From contig USKR01000101.1 of assembly GCA_900555215.1 (NCBI GenBank), forward strand, positions 1 to 5,550: a stretch of 5,550 nucleotides of DNA. The letters run 5' to 3'. Every line of letters begins with the position of its first letter. Position 1 is the stretch's first letter. This stretch comes from an uncultured Ruminococcus sp. Its GTDB lineage: Bacteria > Bacillota > Clostridia > Lachnospirales > Lachnospiraceae. Below, piece by piece: positions 1 through 5,550 of this stretch. The notes under the pieces are model-generated. The model worked only from the letters and a program-made list of their open reading frames with translations, searched no databases and had not been told where the DNA came from. Both the position numbers and the translations under genes were made by a program.

Positions 1-203
1 GGGTCGCAGGGGCTCTTTTGGAGCATCGGGGGATTACCGGGGGAGATGTCCTGAACATAACCCATGATGTGCTGGCGAGAGACGCGGGCACTGCAAGAGA
101 AGTAGTGACGCGTATTTTAAAACAGTTCCAGAATGACGGTCTTGTGAAGCTGACGAGAGGAAAGATCGAAGTGCTGGACGCCCCGGGGCTGGGTAAAATC
201 TGA
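1..203 (+). CDS. Crp/Fnr-family transcriptional regulator, C-terminal fragment (5' end outside window)
   Basis: Only the last 67 codons are present; reading starts at base 3 and the frame is open to the left edge. They encode the winged helix-turn-helix end of a Crp/Fnr regulator. An ITHDVLARDAG stretch is followed by the recognition helix TAREVVTRILKQF, and then by the wing with the GLVKLTRGKIEVLD pattern typical of the family. The recognition helix keeps the R-E-x3-R spacing that contacts GTGA half-sites in E. coli CRP. The N-terminal sensor domain is missing, so the effector (cyclic nucleotide, Fe-S cluster, redox thiol or other) cannot be told. The protein ends in DAPGLGKI. It lies 146 bases upstream of trxA on the same strand, and the gap holds a candidate promoter and an inverted repeat that this regulator might bind. 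The family is clear; the exact subfamily is not. Confidence 0.9.
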   Translation, partial: VAGALLEHRGITGGDVLNITHDVLARDAGTAREVVTRILKQFQNDGLVKLTRGKIEVLDAPGLGKI

Positions 204-257
204 GGGGCAGGCGTCATGCGGTTTTGGACGCGGGATAACAGGGCAGAGCCCGTCAGA

Positions 258-278
258 TGACAAACGGTGATTTTGTCA
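258..278. promoter_or_regulatory. Inverted repeat, candidate operator for trxA
   Basis: Perfect 7-base arms TGACAAA (258-264) and TTTGTCA (272-278) are separated by a 7-base spacer. The right arm contains TTGTCA, the candidate -35 box of the trxA promoter, so a bound protein would sit on the promoter. The site is directly downstream of a Crp/Fnr-family gene, which makes that regulator a plausible binder. The arm sequence does not match the classical CRP or FNR consensus. It could also be a chance repeat. Confidence 0.4.
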
Positions 279-301
279 CTGAAAAAGGATAAAAATGTGA
301 T
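273..301 (+). promoter_or_regulatory. Candidate sigma-70/SigA-type promoter for trxA
   Basis: TTGTCA (273-278, 5 of 6 matches to TTGACA) is followed 17 bases later by TGTGAT (296-301, 4 of 6 to TATAAT). The surrounding sequence (281-335) is strongly A/T-rich compared with the flanking genes. Overlapping GATAAA and TAAAAT hexamers lie just downstream but at poorer spacing (20 and 22 bases). Transcription would start about 40 bases before the trxA start codon. Confidence 0.45.
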
Positions 302-349
302 AAAATAAGGACATAACAATAAAAATGAATTTTAAAGGAGGATATAAAC

Positions 350-658
350 ATGGCAGTAGTAAAGTTGACAGGAGCAAATTTTGAGCAGGAAGTAATGCAG
401 GCTGATCAGCCGGTTCTGGTTGATTTTTATGCAGACTGGTGCGGACCGTGCAAGATGATGGGACCAGTTGTGGAGGAGATCGCGGGAGAAGAAGCGGGGA
501 TCAAGGTCTGCAAGATCAATATTGACGAGGAAATGGGACTTGCGCAGAGATTCGGCGTGATGAGCATTCCTACATTTATTGCATTTAAGAATGGAGAAAT
601 CGCGGGAAAACAGATTGGGGCAGTTCCGAAGAATGCTCTCCTTGATCTGGTGAAATAA
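350..658 (+). CDS. trxA: Thioredoxin
   Basis: This is a complete 102-residue thioredoxin, close to the usual 100-110. It is a cytoplasmic protein-disulfide reductase that receives electrons from thioredoxin reductase and reduces targets such as ribonucleotide reductase and peroxiredoxins. The active site WCGPC occupies residues 30-34. The buried Asp (D25 in VDFYADWC) and the cis-proline (P74 in MSIPTF) are both in place, as is the C-terminal GAVPKNALLDLV helix region. One extra cysteine, C54, lies outside the active site. There is no signal peptide. The ATG at 350 is preceded by AAAGGAGG (334-341) with an 8-base spacer, which fixes the start and suggests strong translation. The gene follows a Crp/Fnr regulator and precedes a decayed uridine-kinase-like gene by about 30 bases. 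No terminator is visible right after the stop. No thioredoxin reductase gene lies in the window. Confidence 0.97.
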   Translation: MAVVKLTGANFEQEVMQADQPVLVDFYADWCGPCKMMGPVVEEIAGEEAGIKVCKINIDEEMGLAQRFGVMSIPTFIAFKNGEIAGKQIGAVPKNALLDLVK

Positions 659-688
659 GCCTGTACAAAAGTATCGGAAGTGAAAACA

Positions 689-1107
689 TTGCAAGTGAGA
701 ACAACGGACATATTCGGACTTGTTGAAGAAGAGCTGCAAAAGCATGTTTCCGGCAGGAAGTCATCCTTCCGATCCGGGAAGGACAGGACCGATTTGAATA
801 TCAGCGGTATGACTGTTCAAGGCAGGAACTTGGAGAAACCGTGCATATCGTAAAGAGCCCCCTCATTGTCATAGGGGGGGCTTACAGCTGTCATCCGTAT
901 TTTGGGGATATCTATGATATCAGGGTATTTATGGATGTGGATCCGGCAGAGCAGCAGAAGCGGATCTTAACCAGAAATGGCCCGGAGATGCTGCCCCGGT
1001 TTATCAGCGAATGGATCCCAAAGGAAGAGCTGTATTTTAAAACATTCCGAATAAAAGAAAAATGCAGTATCTGTCTTACTGAGATCCCGCATTTTCCATT
1101 TATGTGA
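689..1107 (+). pseudogene. Uridine-kinase-like P-loop NTPase, internally deleted and frameshifted
   Basis: Bases 748-1107 read in one frame as the C-terminal half (about 119 residues) of a uridine-kinase-like protein. Recognisable pieces are FRQEVILPIREG, the YDCSRQELGE segment, GAYSCHP, the strand DIRVFMDVDP, the arginine-rich QQKRILTRNG, and SEWIPKEELYF near the end. Upstream, that frame hits a TGA at 724-726, and no Walker A P-loop is found in any + frame. A second frame starts with TTG at 689, behind GGAAG (676-680) with an 8-base gap, and reads QVRTTDIFGLVEEELQKH. This looks like the short helix that precedes the P-loop strand in this family; it then runs out of homology and stops at 851-853. 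The simplest reading is one gene that lost its P-loop region by an out-of-frame deletion near 740-750. The conserved Glu before GAYSCHP is Gly here. The C-terminal family is fairly sure; the N-terminal assignment is tentative. Confidence 0.75.
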
Positions 1108-1151
1108 AGTTTGTTTAATCTGTCAGATCACTGCGCCGGCATTATGTTCGG

Positions 1152-1168
1152 GCCGTGACCGGAACGGC
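1152..1168 (-). other. Weak hairpin just after the HAD gene stop
   Basis: GCCGT (1152-1156) and ACGGC (1164-1168) form a perfect 5-bp stem with a 7-base loop. It begins four bases past the stop codon of the minus-strand HAD gene, in the gap between convergent genes. Neither side has a run of T residues, so it does not meet the usual standard for an intrinsic terminator. It is the only hairpin-like element I see in 1108-1172. Confidence 0.2.
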
Positions 1169-1172
1169 ATGC

Positions 1173-1985
1173 TCAGTCCCGCATAAACAGATTGACTACA
1201 TGCAGGATGCCATCGTCATCGTTAGAACGGGTAATAAAGTCGGCAGATTCTTTGATGACCGGCTGGGCATTTTCCATTGCCACTCCAAGTCCTGCATATT
1301 CGATCATGGACAGGTCATTGTATCCGTCTCCGCAGCAGATCATGGAATCTGCGGTCAGTCCGATGCTGTTGAGAAGCTTCTGAAGAGACTGCGCCTTGTC
1401 GATATTTCTTGGCATGATCTCCAGGAAAAAGGGCTCGGAGCGGTAGATGTTTAACAGCCCGTGATATTTGTCACGGAGCGGTTCCATCAGTGTCTCCAGA
1501 ATCTCGGGCTCGCCGGCAACAAGAAGCTTATTTACCGGAAAGTTTAAGAAAGCCGGAAAATCATCCGCAGATATGATCTCCATGCTGTTAATGCCGGACT
1601 CGATCTCCACGTATTTATTCGGGCAGATACCGGAGATGATCTGTGTGTCGGTGTAGGAGATGATGTCCAGTCCCGGAAATGTCTTTACATATTCATATAC
1701 CGGCCGGATGATCTCCTGAGGCACTGTCCGGTTATAAATGATTTCTCCGGTCGAACACTTTGTGATCCGCGCCCCGTTAAAGGAGAGCATATATCCGCCG
1801 AAGCGGTCCATCCGGAGAGCTTTGGCCAGCGGAGCGACTCCGTTGATCGGGCGGCCGCTGGCAAGGACAACGGTCCTGCCGGCCTCCTGGATCTCGATCA
1901 GAGCTTTTTTAGTCGGCTCTGTGATCTCTTTTCTTGAATTGGTGAGCGTACCGTCCAAATCCAGTACGAGAACCTGATATTTCAT
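1173..1985 (-). CDS. Cof-type HAD-superfamily phosphatase (HAD-IIB)
   Basis: This 270-residue protein has the normal length for the Cof/YidA group of HAD hydrolases, soluble enzymes that remove phosphate from sugar phosphates, flavin nucleotides and similar small molecules. Motif I is DLDGTLT with nucleophile D9 and acid/base D11. Motif II is the Ser in LASGRP (S43). Motif III is K197 in NIDKAQSL. Motif IV is GDGYND with D220 and D224. The middle section (about residues 85-190) would be the C2-type cap that sets substrate choice; I cannot name the substrate from it. The ATG at 1985 is preceded by AGGAAAGG (1996-2003) with a 10-base gap. The start is 19 bases after the murF stop on the same strand, so it is very probably the last gene of a ddl-murF-HAD operon. 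A housecleaning or precursor-related role is possible but only suggested by position. Confidence 0.93.
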   Translation of the reverse strand: MKYQVLVLDLDGTLTNSRKEITEPTKKALIEIQEAGRTVVLASGRPINGVAPLAKALRMDRFGGYMLSFNGARITKCSTGEIIYNRTVPQEIIRPVYEYVKTFPGLDIISYTDTQIISGICPNKYVEIESGINSMEIISADDFPAFLNFPVNKLLVAGEPEILETLMEPLRDKYHGLLNIYRSEPFFLEIMPRNIDKAQSLQKLLNSIGLTADSMICCGDGYNDLSMIEYAGLGVAMENAQPVIKESADFITRSNDDDGILHVVNLFMRD

Positions 1986-2004
1986 GGGAATTGATCCTTT
2001 CCTG

Positions 2005-3384
2005 CTAATTCTGAAGCCAATCTACAATCTTGGAAAATTCCATTCCATGCGATGCTTTCACCAGAATCGTATCATTTTCTTTCAGCAGGCTGTCCGCCTG
2101 TTCGAAAAACTCCTCTTTTGAAGTATAATGAACGACCTTAATGGTCTGTCCTTTTTCCCGCGCAGCTTCCTGTGCTCCCCGCGCGGTGTCTGCGGAGAGG
2201 CTGCCGATGCATACAAGGACATCTATGCCTGTCTGGGCAGCATGGACGCCTGTGTCATAGTGCATTTTTCCGGAATGTTCACCAAGCTCGAACATGTCTC
2301 CCAGGACAGCCACAGTCCTGGTATCTGCACAGGACAGCACGTCGAGAGATGCCTTTACAGAGGCGGGATTGGCATTGTAGCAGTCGTCGATCACTGTGTA
2401 TTTCCCGGTTTCGATCAGGTTGCTGCGTCCCCGGATAGGTACATTCGCTTCGATGCCCCGGGCAATCTGCCCGTCTGTCATGCCCAGCGCATATCCTGCC
2501 GCAATTCCGGCAAGCGCATTGGACACCATATGGCTGCCGGGGATATTGATATGCGCATGGAAACGGGAATCAGGAGTAATGAACTCGGCATCTGTTCCTT
2601 TCAGCCCCCGGCTTACAATCTGGTCCGCATGGAAAGGACAGGAGGGATCCAGGCCGAAATATACAGGGGTGATCCCATTTCCCGGCGTAAAGCTCCGAAG
2701 TTTGTCATCATCTCCGTTTAGTATGATAGTGCCATTGGGGTTCATATAGTCAAACATCTCGGTTTTTGCTTTCAGGATACCGTCGCGTGAGCCGAGATTT
2801 TCCAGATGAGCCACGCCGATATTGGTAAGGACGCAGATGTCCGGGCGCGCTATCTTTGCAAGGCGGGTCATTTCCCCGAAACCGCTGATCCCCATTTCCA
2901 GTACCGCGACTTCATGCTCATCCCTGAGATTGAATACCGTCAGCGGGAGACCGATCTCATTATTAAAGTTCCCTTCTGTTTTAAGGACATTGTATTTCTG
3001 GCTGAGTACTGACGCGATCATCTCTTTTGTGCTTGTCTTGCCGACGCTCCCGGAGACACCGACTACTTTGATGTCCAGGGAACGGCGGTAGTGTTCGGCA
3101 ATGTCTTTTAATGCCTGTGCACAGGAGGAGACCCGGATGTACGGGTAAGGCACATTGCCTAAATCCAGCTCAGACACGGAGCAGAGAGCTCCGTTTTCCA
3201 TAACCTGGGGAATAAAAGAATGGCCGTCCACCCGCGCGCCTTTTATTGCGATAAAAAGACTGTCTTTTTCTACTTTTCTGCTGTCAATGACTACGCTGCT
3301 GACTTCACGGGAAGCGAGTTCGGGGCTGCCATGGTATGTGCCGCCGCAGGCAGCGGCGATTTCCTGTAATGACATATGTTTCAT
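2005..3384 (-). CDS. murF: UDP-N-acetylmuramoyl-tripeptide--D-alanyl-D-alanine ligase
   Basis: MurF is the cytoplasmic ATP-dependent ligase that adds D-Ala-D-Ala to UDP-MurNAc-tripeptide, the last Mur ligase step before lipid I. The protein has 459 residues, normal for the family. The N-terminal domain shows DSRKV and IKGARVDGHSFI (about 34-58). The ATP loop is GSVGKTST (112-119, K116). Next come EGNFNNEIG (137-145), EMGISGFGEM (163-172) and TNIGVAHLENLG (187-198). K207 in AKTE is the candidate carbamylated lysine. The MurF-type DDCYNANPASV (333-343) and LGDMFELG follow in the C-terminal domain. I chose the ATG at 3384 over the longer reading from 3426 because GGAGG (3395-3399) precedes it and the protein then begins with MKHMSLQEIAAACGG, the usual MurF opening. 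This start overlaps the ddl stop as ATGA. The downstream HAD start is 19 bases past the stop. Confidence 0.97.
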   Translation of the reverse strand: MKHMSLQEIAAACGGTYHGSPELASREVSSVVIDSRKVEKDSLFIAIKGARVDGHSFIPQVMENGALCSVSELDLGNVPYPYIRVSSCAQALKDIAEHYRRSLDIKVVGVSGSVGKTSTKEMIASVLSQKYNVLKTEGNFNNEIGLPLTVFNLRDEHEVAVLEMGISGFGEMTRLAKIARPDICVLTNIGVAHLENLGSRDGILKAKTEMFDYMNPNGTIILNGDDDKLRSFTPGNGITPVYFGLDPSCPFHADQIVSRGLKGTDAEFITPDSRFHAHINIPGSHMVSNALAGIAAGYALGMTDGQIARGIEANVPIRGRSNLIETGKYTVIDDCYNANPASVKASLDVLSCADTRTVAVLGDMFELGEHSGKMHYDTGVHAAQTGIDVLVCIGSLSADTARGAQEAAREKGQTIKVVHYTSKEEFFEQADSLLKENDTILVKASHGMEFSKIVDWLQN

Positions 3385-3399
3385 GAATATCTTGCCTCC
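3381..3399 (-). promoter_or_regulatory. Coupled ddl stop / murF start with ribosome binding site
   Basis: On the minus strand the murF ATG (3384-3382) and the ddl TGA (3383-3381) share bases as ATGA. GGAGG (3395-3399) lies 10 bases ahead of the ATG, inside the last ddl codons. This arrangement favours translational coupling and roughly matched output of the two enzymes. It also decides the murF start. Confidence 0.85.
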
Positions 3400-4436
3400 A
3401 GTGATTTTTTGATAATGAGTTCGCACAGATCCCCGTATTCAATTCCCATTGCTTTTGCCTCTTTTGGAAGAAGGCTTGCTGCGGTCATTCCCGGAAGGGT
3501 GTTCATCTCCAGACAGTACAGATTTCCCTTTTCATCGAGAAGAAAATCCGCACGGCTGTATACATTGAGTTTCAGTGCATGGAACGCACGGACAGTCAGA
3601 TCGCGCATCCGACGGTCGATCTCTTCCGGAATGTCTGCGGGGCATACTTCCAGAGTCGCGTCTGCCTGGTATTTGTTCGCGTAATCAAAGAAACCTGTCT
3701 TGGGGATGATCTCAATCGGAGGAAGCGCCTCTCCGTCAATGACTCCGCAGGCGAATTCTCTTCCTCTGATATACTCCTCGATGACCACTTCGTCCTCATA
3801 GCGGAAGGATTTATCAAGAGCTTCCGCGTATTCGGCTTCTGTATTTACGATATAAACGCCGATGCTGGACCCGCCGGAGCATGGTTTCACGACAACCGGG
3901 AAGTCAAGCCCCAGAGATTTGACAGAGTGATCCGGCGCGTTTTTGTGCAGGCATGCACCTGCCGGAGTGTCAATGCCGGACTGGAGGAATACCTGTTTGG
4001 TAAAGCCTTTGTCCATTGCAACCGCGCAGCCAAGCGAGTCAGGACCCGTGTAACGGATACCCAGCAGATCGAAAGTTGCCTGGAGTTTTCCGTTTTCGCC
4101 TTCACCTCCGTGCAGACCGAGAAATGTAATGTCAGCCAGGCGGCAGAGTTCAATGACATTCGGTCCTAAGAAGCAGTCAGACTGGTCCGGACGGGAAGCT
4201 TTCACTGCCGCCAGATCCGGTTCGGCTGTCCCGATATTACCGGCAATTTCCAGTCCATGACCGGGAAGCGTGAATACGTCTTCAAGATTTTCCGGCGCGT
4301 TTTCCAGTCCGAGGAAAACATCCAGAAGAAAAGCGTCATGTCCTTTTTCTATCAAAGTTCTGCATATTCCTGCGGCAGACGCAAGGGAGACGTCCCGCTC
4401 TGTGCTTAATCCGCCTGCAAGTACGATGATTTTCAT
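3381..4436 (-). CDS. ddl: D-alanine--D-alanine ligase
   Basis: Ddl joins two D-alanines using ATP, in the cytoplasm, to supply MurF. It is a 351-residue ATP-grasp protein. The N-terminal GGLSTERDVSLAS (8-20) carries the D-Ala binding E13. LHGGEGENGKLQ (108-119) matches the family LHGxxGEDGxxQG loop, with Asn in place of the common Asp. MDKGFTK (141-147), VVKPCSGGSSIG (182-193) and EEYIRGREF (220-228) follow. Metal ligands are D297, E310 and N312 in RADFLLD and LEMNTLPGMT. The omega loop has DYANKY with K255-Y256, the Tyr that marks D-Ala-D-Ala rather than D-Ala-D-Lac ligases of the VanA type. The N-terminal domain holds an extra stretch (about 45-90) compared with E. coli DdlB, closer to Gram-positive Ddl. 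The ATG at 4436 has AAGGAG (4448-4453) 11 bases ahead. It overlaps murF by four bases and lies 68 bases after pncB. Confidence 0.95.
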   Translation of the reverse strand: MKIIVLAGGLSTERDVSLASAAGICRTLIEKGHDAFLLDVFLGLENAPENLEDVFTLPGHGLEIAGNIGTAEPDLAAVKASRPDQSDCFLGPNVIELCRLADITFLGLHGGEGENGKLQATFDLLGIRYTGPDSLGCAVAMDKGFTKQVFLQSGIDTPAGACLHKNAPDHSVKSLGLDFPVVVKPCSGGSSIGVYIVNTEAEYAEALDKSFRYEDEVVIEEYIRGREFACGVIDGEALPPIEIIPKTGFFDYANKYQADATLEVCPADIPEEIDRRMRDLTVRAFHALKLNVYSRADFLLDEKGNLYCLEMNTLPGMTAASLLPKEAKAMGIEYGDLCELIIKKSLEARYS

Positions 4437-4504
4437 AATGATTTATACTCCTTAATTTTATTTTAGTTCACTTAAATTTTACGCCGCGGTGTCAGGCGCT
4501 CTGG
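4437..4504 (-). other. pncB-ddl intergenic leader with ddl ribosome binding site
   Basis: This 68-base gap is A/T-rich over 4441-4480 and carries the ddl Shine-Dalgarno AAGGAG (4448-4453, as read on the minus strand). Near the pncB end, a GCGCC/GGCGT pairing (about 5 bp, one G-T wobble) is followed only by a short TTT, too weak to call a terminator. A CTGACA hexamer (4490-4495) resembles a -35 box but has no -10 partner at 16-18 bases. Readthrough from pncB is therefore possible and no independent ddl promoter is clear. Confidence 0.5.
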
Positions 4505-5550
4505 TCATGCGTTGACGCTGTTGAGAAGATCTGCTTTTGTGTTGTACAGCTTTTGAGACAGATCTACATACACTTTGTGAGGGTTGAAGAGACGCTTTGT
4601 CTCGTCCCAGAGCGTTTCCTTTTCCTGCCGGCAGAATTCGGCGATCTCTTTTACTGTGGGGGACTGATATTTGCATTCCCCTCTGATAAAGATCGGCTTC
4701 AGTATTTCCTTCATTGTATATGTCCCGCCCGCAAGTCTTGTTTTCTTCCAGGTCGCATTCGGGTCAAAGAGGAGCAGGTCCTCAGAAGTATCATACTCCT
4801 CGCCCACGAAGCAGATCAGGTCCGCCCGCATCTTTCCTGTCTCTTTGTCATAGATGCGGTAGATTGTTTTGTTTCCGGGATTTGTGATCTTTTCAATATT
4901 TTCGGAAATTTTGATCTTTGGTATAAATTCGCCGTTTTCATCCTGGATCGCCGCCAGTTTATAAACGCCGCCGAAGGAGGGGCAGTCTTTGGAGGTGATG
5001 AGGTTTGTGCCCACACCCCAGGAAGTGATCTGCGCGCCCTGGATCTTCAGGTCATTGATGAGAAATTCATCCAGATCATTGGAGGCAGCGATGACTGCGT
5101 CTGTGAAGCCTGCGTCATCCAGCATTTTTCTTGCTTTTTTAGAGAGATACGCCAAATCTCCGGAATCCAGGCGGATACCGTAACTCTTTGGATGGATGCC
5201 GGCATCGCGCATTTCTTTAAAGACGCGTATCGCATTCGGAACACCAGATTTCAATGTGTCGTATGTGTCTACAAGAAGAGTGCACGCGTCCGGATACAGG
5301 CGGGCGTATTCTTTAAATGCGGTATATTCGTCCTTAAAACTCATGATCCAGCTGTGAGCGTGTGTCCCCAGCACAGGTACGTCAAAAAGCTCGCCTGCCA
5401 GCACATTGGACGTGCCCACGCATCCGCCGATCATCGCCGCGCGCGCGCCGTACAGCCCAGCATCCGGTCCCTGGGCGCGGCGGAGCCCAAATTCCATGAC
5501 GCCGTTTCCCTGCGCCGCATGAACGACGCGGGAGGCCTTTGTGGCGATCA
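4505..5550 (-). CDS. pncB: Nicotinate phosphoribosyltransferase, C-terminal part (5' end outside window)
   Basis: NAPRTase makes nicotinate mononucleotide from nicotinate and PRPP with ATP hydrolysis, the entry step of Preiss-Handler NAD salvage in the cytoplasm. The frame is open to the right edge, giving about 348 residues of a protein that is usually near 480-490. The visible part begins with IATKASRVVHAAQGNG, then MEFGLRRAQGPDAG and the IGGCVGTSNV segment. Next is GTHAHSW, which holds the histidine region phosphorylated in this family. RLDSGDLAYLSKKARKML, ASNDLDEFLI and the phosphate-binding GVGTNLITS follow, and it ends in LLNSVNA. The ATG at 5497 is an internal Met, because clear homology continues upstream of it. 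No frameshift is seen. ddl follows 68 bases downstream on the same strand. Confidence 0.96.
   Translation of the reverse strand, partial: IATKASRVVHAAQGNGVMEFGLRRAQGPDAGLYGARAAMIGGCVGTSNVLAGELFDVPVLGTHAHSWIMSFKDEYTAFKEYARLYPDACTLLVDTYDTLKSGVPNAIRVFKEMRDAGIHPKSYGIRLDSGDLAYLSKKARKMLDDAGFTDAVIAASNDLDEFLINDLKIQGAQITSWGVGTNLITSKDCPSFGGVYKLAAIQDENGEFIPKIKISENIEKITNPGNKTIYRIYDKETGKMRADLICFVGEEYDTSEDLLLFDPNATWKKTRLAGGTYTMKEILKPIFIRGECKYQSPTVKEIAEFCRQEKETLWDETKRLFNPHKVYVDLSQKLYNTKADLLNSVNA

Noticed and set aside
211..231. Possible terminator after the Crp/Fnr gene: GCGTC and GACGC, 5-bp stem with an 11-base loop
   Set aside because: The stem is short, the loop is long and no T-run follows, so it is not a credible intrinsic terminator.
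332..745. Minus-strand ORF of 137 residues opposite trxA
   Set aside because: It lies antisense to a clear thioredoxin gene, is rich in Cys, His and Leu with no recognisable domain, and has no convincing start site.
841..1107. Independent short gene starting with GTG at 841, with GGAG just upstream
   Set aside because: The upstream GGAG is part of the in-frame LGETV coding sequence, and homology to the kinase family continues well before 841, so this is the tail of a broken gene.
1118..1128. Palindrome ATCTG-T-CAGAT between the convergent genes
   Set aside because: A one-base centre cannot form a hairpin, and repeats of this size are expected by chance.
2128..2721. Plus-strand ORF of 197 residues opposite murF
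   Set aside because: murF on the other strand has full motif support; this reading has low-complexity composition and no family pattern.
3385..3426. In-frame 14-residue extension of MurF from an ATG at 3426
   Set aside because: It would overlap ddl by 46 bases, whereas the ATG at 3384 has a GGAGG site, an ATGA overlap and the usual MurF N-terminus.
3579..4169. Plus-strand ORF of 196 residues opposite ddl
   Set aside because: It is a shadow of ddl, with no recognisable motifs or ribosome binding site.
4490..4495. CTGACA on the minus strand as a -35 box for a separate ddl promoter
   Set aside because: The nearest TAAAAT hexamers lie at 8 and 24 bases, not 16-18, so no promoter can be supported.

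Overview
The window looks like a chromosomal stretch from a low-to-mid GC Firmicute, most likely a Clostridia/Lachnospiraceae-type gut anaerobe. The reasons are strong AAAGGAGG- or GGAGG-type ribosome binding sites, a Gram-positive style Ddl, a Cof-type HAD phosphatase in a cell-wall gene string, and a Crp/Fnr-family regulator beside a small thioredoxin. The taxon is inferred from gene style, not proven. I see no mobile element, CRISPR array, tRNA or rRNA, and no convincing new system.

Left third (1-1107, + strand): the 3' end of a Crp/Fnr-family regulator comes first. A 146-base intergenic region follows, holding a candidate promoter overlapped by a 7-7-7 inverted repeat. Then come a complete thioredoxin (trxA, WCGPC active site) and a broken uridine-kinase-like P-loop NTPase gene. 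The pseudogene keeps the C-terminal half of the protein but has lost the P-loop region and the reading frame.

Right two thirds (1173-5550, - strand): read in transcription order, from high to low coordinates, there is a 5'-truncated nicotinate phosphoribosyltransferase (pncB), D-alanine--D-alanine ligase (ddl), UDP-MurNAc-tripeptide--D-Ala-D-Ala ligase (murF) and a Cof-type HAD phosphatase. ddl and murF overlap by four bases (ATGA), and the HAD start lies 19 bases after the murF stop, so these three look like one operon. Ddl makes the D-Ala-D-Ala dipeptide and MurF joins it to the UDP-MurNAc-tripeptide, so the overlapping pair covers two consecutive steps of peptidoglycan precursor synthesis. 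pncB (Preiss-Handler NAD salvage) lies 68 bases upstream on the same strand and may be cotranscribed, but its function is unrelated.

The two gene groups converge on the short interval 1108-1172, where I see only a weak hairpin and no U-tract terminator.
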